Positions 1 to 7,946 of a stretch of 64,000 nt of DNA are shown here, piece after piece (within the stretch, counting starts at the first letter, position 1; each line of letters begins with the position of its first letter). Below the pieces are notes generated by a model that was given only the letters and a program-made list of their open reading frames with translations, was not told where the DNA came from and ran no database searches. The position numbers and the translations under genes were made by a program. Origin of the DNA: Nitrospina sp. UBA6727 (lineage in GTDB: Bacteria > Nitrospinota > Nitrospinia > Nitrospinales > VA-1); contig DKID01000026.1 of NCBI GenBank assembly GCA_002454045.1, forward strand, positions 6,033 through 70,032. The letters are read 5' to 3'.

Positions 1-420
1 TCCACCGATTCTAGAGAGGATCACAGTTTGTGAAATTCCTGGAAGTGTCAGTTCACTTTTTAAAGTTGCAGCGCTCGCCGCCATTGAAGAGACGCCTGGG
101 ATCACTTCATATTGGATGCCAATTTTGTTCAAAGCCCGCATTTGTTCTGCGATGGTTCCGTAAACCGACAAGTCCCCACTCTGCAATCTGGCGACATTTC
201 GATCCGCATCTCGGGCTTCTTTATAAATGGCTACTTGTTCTTCGAGATTTAACTTTGAAGTATCGCAGATTCGGGTAGCTTCGGGAAGACTGGACAAAAT
301 TTCTGGGTTAATCAATGAACCTGCATACATGACATAAGAACAGGCGTGCAACCGACGGTTTCCCTTTACGGTCATCAGCTCAACATCACCCGGACCTGCT
401 CCTATAAAATAAACTTTCAC
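1..420 (-). CDS. cbiF: Precorrin-4 C11-methyltransferase (CbiF/CobM), 3' end outside window
   Basis: Only the first 140 codons are present and the gene continues past the left edge. The start is a GTG inside a GTGA overlap with the stop of the preceding cbiL, which implies translational coupling. The N-terminus reads KVYFIGAGPGDVELMTVKG, the SAM-binding GxGPGD loop of the tetrapyrrole methylase family. Next come a YAGSL segment and VARLQSGDLSVYG, the second conserved methylase motif typical of CbiF/CobM. The family methylates C-11 of (cobalt-)precorrin-4 in the cobalamin ring. It is the last visible gene of the riboswitch-led operon. Subfamily confidence is high from the N-terminal motifs, but the C-terminal half cannot be checked. 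Confidence 0.9.
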   Translation of the reverse strand, partial: MKVYFIGAGPGDVELMTVKGNRRLHACSYVMYAGSLINPEILSSLPEATRICDTSKLNLEEQVAIYKEARDADRNVARLQSGDLSVYGTIAEQMRALNKIGIQYEVIPGVSSMAASAATLKSELTLPGISQTVILSRIGG

Positions 421-1157
421 CGGCCATTCCTCTTATGGGGTAGAACTTTTCGGATGAGGATTACGGACAAATAGCCTGGCTTTTCGTCGCGACTTAAACT
501 CATGAGGTCGCGGGTCAGGATTTCATTATCCAAACCAATCCGTTTTCCAAGCACACAATTTTTCAGGATATCCATTTCGATCAAAAGTTCGCGAACCCAA
601 CCAAACCGGTCGCCGATTTTCATAAGGACGATGCTTTCGTTCCTCTCAATTTCCTCTCTTAATTCTGCGGGAGTTTCCGGACAGGGAAGAATCAGGATTT
701 TTTCTTTACCCTGACCTAGGGGAAAATCTAGGGCTGCGGATAACGCTTGAAAAGAACTTATTCCGGGATAAGTTGAGATGGAAATTCCAGGCATTAATTC
801 TTTCAAGGCGGCGACGGTGTAAGAATAGGTTGAATAAATATACGGATCCCCAATGGTGATATAAACGAGGTTCAGTTTTTTTTTTAGGTCAACGATAATC
901 CTTCCAGCAATATCTCGGTAAATCGAACTGAGAAAATTTTCATCGTTGGACATGGGGTAATCTAAAAACTCAATTGCATCTTGTTGGATATCGATATCCT
1001 TTATGCAGGCTAAGGCTACGGAACTCTTTGAGCCGCTGGCGCGAGGAACCAAAACCTTGTCAGCCTTCATCAGAGTGTTGAGACTTTTTACGGTGATATA
1101 TTCCCGCGGTCCCGGCCCCACGCCGATTCCAAAAAATGTTCCACAAGTTTCATTCAT
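417..1157 (-). CDS. cbiL: Precorrin-2 / cobalt-factor II C20-methyltransferase (CbiL/CobI)
   Basis: A 246-residue tetrapyrrole methylase, the usual family length. The N-terminus has FFGIGVGPGPREYITVKS, the SAM-binding loop in the form typical of CbiL/CobI. Around residues 95-110 is LVYITIGDPYIYSTYSY, the second conserved methylase motif. The enzyme adds a methyl group at C-20 of precorrin-2 or its cobalt form. ATG start overlaps the cbiD stop by 8 bases and the stop overlaps the GTG of cbiF by 4, so the genes are coupled. Neighbouring cbiD and cbiX suggest the cobalt-early (anaerobic) route, so the substrate is probably cobalt-factor II. Confidence 0.93.
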   Translation of the reverse strand: MNETCGTFFGIGVGPGPREYITVKSLNTLMKADKVLVPRASGSKSSVALACIKDIDIQQDAIEFLDYPMSNDENFLSSIYRDIAGRIIVDLKKKLNLVYITIGDPYIYSTYSYTVAALKELMPGISISTYPGISSFQALSAALDFPLGQGKEKILILPCPETPAELREEIERNESIVLMKIGDRFGWVRELLIEMDILKNCVLGKRIGLDNEILTRDLMSLSRDEKPGYLSVILIRKVLPHKRNGR

Positions 1158-2298
1158 TGATTACTGCTTGCCCGATCAGGTTGCCTTTGAAATCTGCCAA
1201 TAAAACTTTCACCGGCATTATTTTTTCTATGTACTCGAAAACCGCTCGCGAAATTTTCTCTGCTACCGCATCAAAAAAAATACTGCTGATATGATTCTCT
1301 GCGCTGATTTGGATTAAATGTTCCACCGTGTTCGATGATTGCAATTTTATTTTCATAGCGTTTGGAAAAATATTTTCCGCAATTTTTAAAAGGGCAGAGA
1401 GCGCGGATGGAGATTGACTGGAGTGGGTGTTCCAATGTCCATCAATCACTTTCGCCAATTTGCCAGGGTGGCCTGCCAGGATGAGCGTTTTCACATTATC
1501 TTTTTCTGCGCACGATTTTTGTTTTAAGTGCTCCAGCGCGAATCCGATGAAATTCGAAACCATACATATTCGGTTCAAGGGCACCCCTTTTTTTTCGTGA
1601 AAAAATTTCTGCCCCCAACGTCCCGGACTAAAAACAATGAACTTCGATCGCGTTGCCAAAGCCACATCAATATAAATTTCGATTGATGCCTTCCATGCAC
1701 TCTGGGACATAGGCTCAACTATCCCAGTTGTTCCGAGGATAGAAATCCCTTTGTGAATTCCTAGTCTGGGGTTAAAAGTTTTTGAAGCGATTTTCTCCCC
1801 ATCGGGAACACTGATCACCACGTCCAATCCAGACTCTCTCCATGCTTCATGGGTCGCGGGGTCTTTAAGAACTTGCTCGAGATTTTGCCGGATCATTTGT
1901 CTGGGAATAGGGTTGATCGCGGGTTCCCCCTTGGGAATTTGGAGTCCCGCTTCGGTTATTATTCCCACGCCATCCCCTGCGTAAAAATAAATCCCCGTCC
2001 TCTGTTTATTTGACTTTACCTCCACTTCCACTTTGCATTTGTCTGTCACATCGGGATCATCGCCCGCGTCTTTTATAACTTGAGCCATCGCCCCTTGTTT
2101 TGTGCTACGGCAAAAATTTACGGGAACCAACAATTTTTTTCCTGAAGGCAAATCAATTTCAATCTGTTTCTCTTCGGACTTAAAGATTAAAAAATTGAGA
2201 GCACTCTTGGCCGCCGCCGCGGCACAACTACCCGTTGTGATTCCCCGGGTCAATCCGTTTGCGGCTGGGATGGTTAAATCAACGATGGAGGTTGGCAT
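1150..2298 (-). CDS. cbiD: Cobalt-precorrin-5B C1-methyltransferase CbiD
   Basis: About 382 residues, normal for CbiD. The hallmark N-terminal RGITTGSCAAAAAKSAL is present (roughly residues 18-34). A GTTGIVEPMS segment lies near the middle and LILAGHPGKLAKV near the C-terminal third, both typical of the family. CbiD methylates C-1 of cobalt-precorrin-5B and is a marker of the anaerobic pathway. I chose the ATG at 2298 because a CAGGAAAA ribosome site lies just upstream. A TTG at 2319 inside the cbiC end would add seven residues. It sits between cbiC and cbiL in the same operon. Confidence 0.93.
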   Translation of the reverse strand: MPTSIVDLTIPAANGLTRGITTGSCAAAAAKSALNFLIFKSEEKQIEIDLPSGKKLLVPVNFCRSTKQGAMAQVIKDAGDDPDVTDKCKVEVEVKSNKQRTGIYFYAGDGVGIITEAGLQIPKGEPAINPIPRQMIRQNLEQVLKDPATHEAWRESGLDVVISVPDGEKIASKTFNPRLGIHKGISILGTTGIVEPMSQSAWKASIEIYIDVALATRSKFIVFSPGRWGQKFFHEKKGVPLNRICMVSNFIGFALEHLKQKSCAEKDNVKTLILAGHPGKLAKVIDGHWNTHSSQSPSALSALLKIAENIFPNAMKIKLQSSNTVEHLIQISAENHISSIFFDAVAEKISRAVFEYIEKIMPVKVLLADFKGNLIGQAVINE

Positions 2299-2315
2299 AC
2301 CGTTTTCCTGAAAGG

Positions 2316-2954
2316 TCAAGCGTTTTCCTTGAGGGTCCAGATCATTAGGGCATTAAAAATTGCGGCGGCGACGGTGGAACCTCCGCGGGTTCCTTCATTA
2401 GTAATGTATGGAATTTTATTTTGCCGACGCAATGAATCTTTGCTGGCTTCAGTCCCCACGAAACCCACCGGAATTCCGATGATCAATTCAGCGTCAAGTT
2501 GGTTGTTCCAGATAAGATTGACGGCTTCATCGAGAGCCGTGGGGGCGTCACCAATAATCAGGATTTTTGGGGAATCCGCTTTTTGTGCGATGAAACGTCT
2601 CAAGCTCGCTACGGCTCTTGTGGTACTTTCATTTTCAGCTTTCCGAAATGTTTCTGGATCATGGATCATGCAACAAGTTTTCAGATTCAGCATTTCTAGA
2701 AGAGTTCTCTTTAAGCCCGCCTGCACCATTGTGACATCCGTCCATATCGTGGCTTCATTGGAAATGGCTTGCACGGCTGATTGAACGGCGTTCGCAGAAA
2801 TTTTAAATCCACTGATAAATCCCGTGTCTCCAGTTGTGTGAATGACGCGTTTGAATATTTCGCTGTGCGCTTCGGGATAGCAAGAAAGATCCACCAAGCC
2901 GTCGATGATTTCGTAACTTTTTTTTTCAATGGGGTGTGGTTGATAGGAAGACAT
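2316..2954 (-). CDS. cbiC: Precorrin-8X / cobalt-precorrin-8 methylmutase CbiC (CobH)
   Basis: 212 residues, full length for the family. The N-terminus HPIEKKSYEIID and the segment VIHTTGDTGF (containing the expected catalytic His) are diagnostic. GDAPTALDEA and GIPVGFVGTEASKD in the C-terminal half form the remaining conserved core. The enzyme moves a methyl group from C-11 to C-12 of (cobalt-)precorrin-8 to give (cobyrinic/hydrogenobyrinic) acid. The ATG is preceded by AAGGTGG. It lies 27 bases after cbiX and directly before cbiD. Confidence 0.94.
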   Translation of the reverse strand: MSSYQPHPIEKKSYEIIDGLVDLSCYPEAHSEIFKRVIHTTGDTGFISGFKISANAVQSAVQAISNEATIWTDVTMVQAGLKRTLLEMLNLKTCCMIHDPETFRKAENESTTRAVASLRRFIAQKADSPKILIIGDAPTALDEAVNLIWNNQLDAELIIGIPVGFVGTEASKDSLRRQNKIPYITNEGTRGGSTVAAAIFNALMIWTLKENA

Positions 2955-2981
2955 TAAACCACCTTATTTTTTTTGAACGGT

Positions 2982-3941
2982 TCACTTCTCCCGACCCGAA
3001 TGATCATGGGAGTGGCGATGGTTGTGTCCATGGTCTAGACCGTGGTGACCTTCGATGCCTCGAACGTGGTGATGGTGACCGACTTGCGGTTCTCCCACCT
3101 GATCTTCAAACCCCACCACTTGCTCGCGGTATTTACATATTTGGCAGTTCATATTTTGAAGACCAAAAGGTATTTCCCGAGCCCGTTCCATGAACACATC
3201 CACGATCAAATCGTCATAATTCAGATAAGGAGCTTTTAAGAATTCCACGGCGGGGAAATTTTTCTTAAAATCGTCGGCGACGGAATATATTCTTTTTACC
3301 AACACTCCGGTGAAAAGGAAAAAGGGGAAAATAATAATTCGCCCGAATCCCATTCTTAAGGCTTTTTCCAAAGCATCGGACAACAAGGGTTGCGTGATTC
3401 CGATGAAGCTCGTTTCTGCCCAGCCAAATCCCATCCCCTCCCACAACATCCTGGAAATTTTCGCGATGTTGGAATTGGCATCGGGGTCACTGCTACCGCG
3501 CCCGACCGTCATGAGTAATGTTTCGGTGCGCGGGGTTTTTCGCGGCGAAGTTTTTTCGGCAGACTCAATGCGGTCGGCGCAAACCCGTAATACTTTTGGA
3601 TGGATGTCCAGAGGACGACCATACCGAATATTCAGGTCGGGAAATTTTCGCGCCGCTGACAGGACTTCGCTGGGCATATCATTTTTGACGTGGCTGGCGG
3701 CCATCAACACGCCCGGAATCACGACGACATTTTTGATTCCATTCTGTACGCATTTTGCAATTGCGTCATCGATGGTAGGTTTTGCAAACTCGAGAAAACC
3801 GCATTCGACAATTCTGTCGGGTTCTCTTGCCTTGAACTTTGCGGCCAAAGTTAGAAATTCGTGTATGCCTTCCTTGTCGCGGCTCCCGTGGCCGGCGATG
3901 CAAACGGCATAGTCGCTTGGCAAAGTGTCAATCGTCTCCAT
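2982..3941 (-). CDS. cbiX: Sirohydrochlorin cobaltochelatase CbiX, long form with His-rich tail
   Basis: 319 residues comprising two CbiX domains. The first carries the catalytic-type GHGSRD (His18) and AASHVKND (His84). The second has VGRGSSDPDAN, in which the first His is replaced by Arg, so only the N-terminal half looks catalytically complete. After about residue 265 comes MNCQICKYRE with a Cys pair, then a tail rich in His and Asp/Gly with a HHHH run. The family inserts Co2+ into sirohydrochlorin at the start of the anaerobic pathway, and His-rich tails are thought to hold metal. RBS AGGAAA precedes the ATG. It lies 101 bases after the propeller gene, separated by a stem-loop. Confidence 0.92.
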   Translation of the reverse strand: METIDTLPSDYAVCIAGHGSRDKEGIHEFLTLAAKFKAREPDRIVECGFLEFAKPTIDDAIAKCVQNGIKNVVVIPGVLMAASHVKNDMPSEVLSAARKFPDLNIRYGRPLDIHPKVLRVCADRIESAEKTSPRKTPRTETLLMTVGRGSSDPDANSNIAKISRMLWEGMGFGWAETSFIGITQPLLSDALEKALRMGFGRIIIFPFFLFTGVLVKRIYSVADDFKKNFPAVEFLKAPYLNYDDLIVDVFMERAREIPFGLQNMNCQICKYREQVVGFEDQVGEPQVGHHHHVRGIEGHHGLDHGHNHRHSHDHSGREK

Positions 3942-3971
3942 ACTTTTTCCTGTGAGGAAGAGAACCTATGG

Positions 3972-4007
3972 TTCGCCGTTGGACTTTGTGAAAAACGCAA
4001 CGGCGAA
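3972..4007 (-). other. Intercistronic stem-loop between propeller gene and cbiX
   Basis: A perfect 10-base-pair inverted repeat (TTCGCCGTTG / CAACGGCGAA) with a 16-base loop lies in the 101-base gap between the propeller stop and the cbiX start. On the minus strand no T-run follows, so it does not look like an intrinsic terminator. It could stabilise or mark a processing site in the polycistronic RNA. Function is inferred only from position. Confidence 0.4.
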
Positions 4008-4042
4008 GTTGTAATTCATAATTGCAAAATAAAAACCGCGGC

Positions 4043-5239
4043 CTAGTGGCAATAGTTCTGTCCTTGATAAATAGTCACTCCCCAAGGAAATCGACCAACG
4101 TTCTTAATGCGTTTCACTTTATCGGACGCGGTGTCTATTACGTAAAGCGAGTTGTTGGCGGAAGACGCCACGTATATTTTATCGCCCGCGGGGGTTGTGC
4201 TCGCTGTTTCAAGACGCGCGCCTTCGCCCATATCAAGTTGGCCTGTTTTTTCCAGCGTTGAAAAATCGTAGACTAAAATCTGATTCGCTCCCCGGCTGAC
4301 CACATAAACTTTTTTTCCGCCCGCGGCAAAATTCACTCCGGTCATATCTGATTCGCCGGGAAGAGTCGCCACCATGGTGTGGGATCGTGCATCGATGACG
4401 GAAATAGTTTGCTCGCCGTTATTGGGAACCACCATATATTTTCCGTCTGGGGAAGCATAGGCTCTCCATGGATCCAACCCTACGGGAATAGTGCGGATAA
4501 TTTTATCCGTCGCCGTATCCAAAACGGTCACGGAATTAGCATCCCCCGTGGCGATGTAAGCGAATTTTTCATCAAGGGTTAAGGTGACATTTGCCACGCC
4601 ATTCACAGCAATAGATCGCCCCCGGTGCATGGCGGCTCCCGCTTGGTCGCTGTCGAACGCGGCTAGTCCCGCAAGTGACCCCACAGAAATATATTGGGTC
4701 GAAAATTGTGCGGCTGACTCAACAATGCCGATCAACTGAGCACCACGGTTTGGAATATATATTTTGTTGCCCGCCGCCAAAATCGTAGCCCCATGCGGTT
4801 CATAAAAACCTTTTATCCGAGTCACTTCCCGGTTTTGGTCTAAGTCAATCGCAGAAACCGTTCCTCCCTCAATATTCCCAACATACAACCATCGGTTATC
4901 CTTGCTGATGTCCATATGCTCCGGTCCGGCTCCGACGTTAACGTTTTTCAATTCACTGGTTTTTAAGTCCAGAATAGAAACTAAATTATTTGCCGTCGCC
5001 GCGATGGCTAATTTTTTTCCATCGGGGGAAAATACCGCCATGTGCGCTTGACTGTTCGTAGCGACCTTTTGTTTTCCAATCACTTCATCTTTATTTGTAT
5101 CCACTATGGTCAGTTCGTTGGCGTCGCGATTGGTTATCACTGCCAAATGAAGCAGATTATATTTCTGCCAATCAAAAGCAAAAAGATTTATGGGACTAAG
5201 AAGAGCAACGAGAAAAAATATGGTTATAATTTTTTTCAT
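4043..5239 (-). CDS. Secreted YVTN/YncE-type beta-propeller protein, first gene of the B12-riboswitch operon
   Basis: 398 residues from the ATG at 5239, which has a GAGAGG ribosome site. An in-frame start 39 bases upstream lacks this context and would spoil the signal peptide. The N-terminus KKIITIFFLVALLSP is a clear signal peptide ending near FAFDW. The rest is a string of about 40-residue propeller repeats, for example NELTIVDTNKDEVI, NLVSILDLKTSE, GEQTISVIDARSHTMV and NQILVYDFSTLEK, as in YVTN-family surface or periplasmic proteins. Catalytic residues are not evident. Being the first gene behind a cobalamin riboswitch and terminator ties it to cobalt or corrinoid supply, perhaps as a periplasmic binding or scavenging protein. 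That role is inference. Confidence 0.85.
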   Translation of the reverse strand: MKKIITIFFLVALLSPINLFAFDWQKYNLLHLAVITNRDANELTIVDTNKDEVIGKQKVATNSQAHMAVFSPDGKKLAIAATANNLVSILDLKTSELKNVNVGAGPEHMDISKDNRWLYVGNIEGGTVSAIDLDQNREVTRIKGFYEPHGATILAAGNKIYIPNRGAQLIGIVESAAQFSTQYISVGSLAGLAAFDSDQAGAAMHRGRSIAVNGVANVTLTLDEKFAYIATGDANSVTVLDTATDKIIRTIPVGLDPWRAYASPDGKYMVVPNNGEQTISVIDARSHTMVATLPGESDMTGVNFAAGGKKVYVVSRGANQILVYDFSTLEKTGQLDMGEGARLETASTTPAGDKIYVASSANNSLYVIDTASDKVKRIKNVGRFPWGVTIYQGQNYCH

Positions 5240-5339
5240 GATGGAACCTCTCGTTAAATTTTGAAATGAATTAGCCAAGTTATTAATGTTAATTATATTG
5301 GGAAAGAATGTGTTTTAAATATTAAAAGATAAAAGTGGT

Positions 5340-5375
5340 AAAAAAAATCCTCATTCCTCCATTTGAGGACTGAGG
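5340..5375 (-). terminator. Intrinsic terminator, likely riboswitch expression platform
   Basis: On the minus strand CCTCA-G-TCCTC, loop AAATG, GAGGA-A-TGAGG folds as two 5-bp stems around one mismatch. It is followed directly by a T-run (ATTTTTTTT). It lies about 70 bases after the riboswitch aptamer and 100 bases before the propeller gene, the position expected for a transcription-attenuating expression platform. Confidence 0.75.
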
Positions 5376-5444
5376 TTGATTGCACCCTGATTTGCTTGAT
5401 CAACTAGTTTTGCGCTCCCCCTTTTTAGAAGGCTACGCGCTCGG

Positions 5445-5606
5445 TTCCAGGCAGGTCTTCTGACTTGTGGTCATCCTACTTTCTGCGCCTTCCCAACCAA
5501 GATGCCAGTGGCTTCATGCAGATTTCGTCGCACTCACAGCGGCGGGACCGTGGTTGAATTTCACAACCTTCCCTTTTCATTCCCTAAACAAAGGAAACCT
5601 GAAACA
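5445..5606 (-). promoter_or_regulatory. Cobalamin (adenosylcobalamin-class) riboswitch
   Basis: Read on the minus strand, the conserved B12-element blocks appear in order: GGTCCCGCCGCTGTGA (core), GCCACTGG, TTGGGAAGGC, AGTAGGATGA and finally AAGTCAGAAGACCTGCC. Known members bind adenosylcobalamin or related corrinoids and switch off downstream expression. Here the element faces the propeller-cbiX-cbiC-cbiD-cbiL-cbiF operon, with a terminator between the aptamer and the first gene. Feedback repression by cobalamin at the transcription level is therefore the likely mode. Confidence 0.93.
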
Positions 5607-5623
5607 TATAAATTTCAAGCGTC

Positions 5624-5652
5624 ATTATTGTGTAATTTTATTCTGTTTTCAA
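5624..5652 (-). promoter_or_regulatory. Sigma-70-like promoter of the cobalamin operon
   Basis: Minus strand TTGAAA (5652-5647), a 17-base spacer and AATAAT (5629-5624). Transcription would begin near 5617, just before the first riboswitch helix. The order promoter, aptamer, terminator, gene is coherent, which supports the call beyond the hexamers themselves. Confidence 0.6.
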
Positions 5653-5744
5653 GGATTAAATACTCGCTTCGCCATCTGTCTATTCAGCGTCTGAAACTCG
5701 CTTTTCTCTGGATTGAGTTAGCCCGTGTAAAGTAATAGCCATGC

Positions 5745-7247
5745 TCAAAAAATCTTTTTTTCAATAGCTTCTATGTTGATGAAAGTTTTCACCAACTCTG
5801 CGAGTTTATTGATTTGGTCGGTTCTAAATCGGGCGTAGTCAAATTTGCTTTGCGGTTCTCTCATTCCTCTTGCGTTTCTTATGTAGCTTAGAATATTTTC
5901 CCGGAGCAAATCTTTATCCAAAAATCCGTGAAGGTAAGTGCCGATGACGGTCCCTTCTTGATTAGTGATTCCGAAGTTCATGGGGTCATCTTCATTTGGG
6001 GACGAGAAGAGCGCCGGATAGTTGTTCTCAAAAGTAGTTCTGCCCATATGAATTTCATAACCTTCACATCGGATGCCTTTCGTGAATACACGACTCTTGA
6101 CCGTTTCAAGTTGTATTTGTCGGGTTAATTTTTTGGTCACGAGGGTGGTGTTGAAATTAAATAGACCGAGTCCTCCTACTTTTTTTTCACAGCTTTCCAA
6201 ATTTTCAGGATCTGTTATTGTTTTCCCTAGCATTTGAAATCCACCGCAAATGCCGAGTATCATACTTCCATCTTGATGGCATTTCAGAATTTCATGGGTG
6301 AGCAGTTGTTCGTTCAAAAATTTCATATCGCGGATTGTACTTTTGCTACCGGGGAGAATGATTAAATCCGGATTCCCCATTTGTGAAGGGTGATGAACAT
6401 ATCGAATCGAAATGGATGGGTCATGTGCAAGAGGGGATAGATCGGTGAAATTGGAAATTCGAGGAAGTTTGATAACGGCGATATTCAAAATTCCCTGCGC
6501 ATTTTTTTCCGCCGAATAAGATTCTTGCGGGATGGAATCTTCTTCGTCGATGACCATGTCCTTTAGATATGGGACGACTCCTAAAATCGGCTTGTCCACA
6601 ATTTTCTTAAATTGTTCAATGCCCGGTTTCAAAAGTTCAATGTCGCCGCGGAATTTATTGATGATGAATCCTATTATTCTATTCTGCTCATTTTCGTTCA
6701 GCAGATCGTAGGTTCCCTTCATCCACGCAAACACTCCGCCGCGGTCAATGTCCCCGACAAGAAGCACGGGCGCTTCTGCCTGCTCGGCGATGAACATGTT
6801 GACCAGCTCCGTTTTTTTTAAGTTTATTTCCGCCGGGCTTCCCGCGCCTTCAATGATTATCAGGTCAAACTTGTTCCTCAGTTCCTCCAAGGCGGCGAGC
6901 GCGATTTGCCGATGCTTTTCATAGTGCGCGTAATAATTTTTTGCGTTTCGCGACCCGCTTGGTTTCCCCATCAAAATGACTTGGGAGTTATCGTCCCCGC
7001 AAGGTTTTAGCAAGATGGGATTCATGGCGACTTCGGGCTTCAACCCGCAAGCCTCCGCTTGATAGGCTTGTGCCCGGCCGATTTCTTCTCCTTGCTCCGT
7101 GACGAAAGAGTTTAAAGCCATATTCTGAGATTTGAAAGGAGCCACCTTGTATCCAGCTTGGTAGAAGTATCGGCAGAACGCCGCCGTCAAAAGACTTTTC
7201 CCGACGCCGGACCCGGTTCCTTGAATCATCAGAGTTTTTGCTGTCAT
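5745..7247 (-). CDS. cobQ: Cobyric acid synthase CobQ (CbiP)
   Basis: 500 residues, the usual length. The N-terminal half is the ATP-dependent amidoligase domain, with P-loop GTGSGVGKS (residues 10-18), FKSQNMALNSFVT and IIEGAGSPAEINL. The C-terminal half is a class I glutamine amidotransferase with the nucleophile elbow GICGGFQMLG and a terminal GTYLHGFLD histidine. The enzyme amidates four carboxylates of adenosylcobyrinic diamide using glutamine and ATP. It lies upstream of the riboswitch, transcribed in the same direction, in a run with the hydrolase and nucleotidyltransferase genes, so it is not obviously under the riboswitch itself. Confidence 0.95.
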   Translation of the reverse strand: MTAKTLMIQGTGSGVGKSLLTAAFCRYFYQAGYKVAPFKSQNMALNSFVTEQGEEIGRAQAYQAEACGLKPEVAMNPILLKPCGDDNSQVILMGKPSGSRNAKNYYAHYEKHRQIALAALEELRNKFDLIIIEGAGSPAEINLKKTELVNMFIAEQAEAPVLLVGDIDRGGVFAWMKGTYDLLNENEQNRIIGFIINKFRGDIELLKPGIEQFKKIVDKPILGVVPYLKDMVIDEEDSIPQESYSAEKNAQGILNIAVIKLPRISNFTDLSPLAHDPSISIRYVHHPSQMGNPDLIILPGSKSTIRDMKFLNEQLLTHEILKCHQDGSMILGICGGFQMLGKTITDPENLESCEKKVGGLGLFNFNTTLVTKKLTRQIQLETVKSRVFTKGIRCEGYEIHMGRTTFENNYPALFSSPNEDDPMNFGITNQEGTVIGTYLHGFLDKDLLRENILSYIRNARGMREPQSKFDYARFRTDQINKLAELVKTFINIEAIEKKIF

Positions 7248-7289
7248 AAATTTGTGCCTGCCGTACTCTTTAAAAGCAGTGGTATTTTT

Positions 7290-7946
7290 TCAAGCGTTAA
7301 AAAAGTTGCATAAGTCCTGCAAGTTTTCCGAACTGATTTCATGAGACTGATCGGTTTCTTTAAACTCAACCCGGTGGCCGTGACTTTTCATTTCTTCCAG
7401 AGCATGGTCGGCCAGGAAAGGAGGAACAATTTCATCGTTGCTGCCAAATATGCCGAGGATGTTAAGGGCGTTTTTTTTCTCAATAACTTGGTCGGAAAAT
7501 TCTGGCAAGAAGCCGCAGACGGAAGCTACTTTGTGCAGCGAGCGTGCGCCGAGGATGGCGTAAGTCAACGAGGCGGCTCCTCCTTGGGAAAAGCCCCACA
7601 GGCAGGTTCTAAGTTTTCTCGCAGGATTTATATGCGAATAATGTTGGTGCGCAGAGTCGATGATTTGTGAAGTATACGTAATAAAGTTTGCTACGGTTTC
7701 ATTTTGCTGGGGACCATCTTCCCACCAACTCCAAGCGCCATCGCCTGCATTCACTCCACCTTCCGGGAAAATCATCAAAGTGTTTTGGAGTTTGAGACGG
7801 TTGCTTGCCACAAGTATATTTTCGGGGTTGGAACCCGCTCCATGAAAACCAACCAAAAGGTTAACCGGTTTTTTTTCGTCAATTTTCGTTTCCTCCAATA
7901 TGACTTTTTTATTATTCCATTCGGTGGTTGAGTATCTACTCGCCAT
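7290..7946 (-). CDS. Alpha/beta hydrolase, phospholipase/carboxylesterase type
   Basis: 218 residues. The oxyanion segment LLVGFHGAGSNPEN follows a short N-terminal strand. The nucleophile elbow is GFSQGG, an acidic residue is in GSNDEIVP, and the final His is in QSHEI. This gives a complete Ser-Asp-His triad as in the Abhydrolase_2 (esterase/phospholipase) family. No signal peptide is seen, so it is probably cytoplasmic. Substrate is unknown. The ATG at 7946 overlaps the stop of the upstream gene as TGATG, and cobQ follows 42 bases on, so the three genes are probably co-transcribed. Confidence 0.82.
   Translation of the reverse strand: MASRYSTTEWNNKKVILEETKIDEKKPVNLLVGFHGAGSNPENILVASNRLKLQNTLMIFPEGGVNAGDGAWSWWEDGPQQNETVANFITYTSQIIDSAHQHYSHINPARKLRTCLWGFSQGGAASLTYAILGARSLHKVASVCGFLPEFSDQVIEKKNALNILGIFGSNDEIVPPFLADHALEEMKSHGHRVEFKETDQSHEISSENLQDLCNFFNA

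Noticed and set aside
3310..3912. A 200-codon open frame on the plus strand opposite cbiX
   Set aside because: It is antisense to a well-supported cbiX, has no recognisable motif or ribosome site, and its composition is that of a shadow frame.
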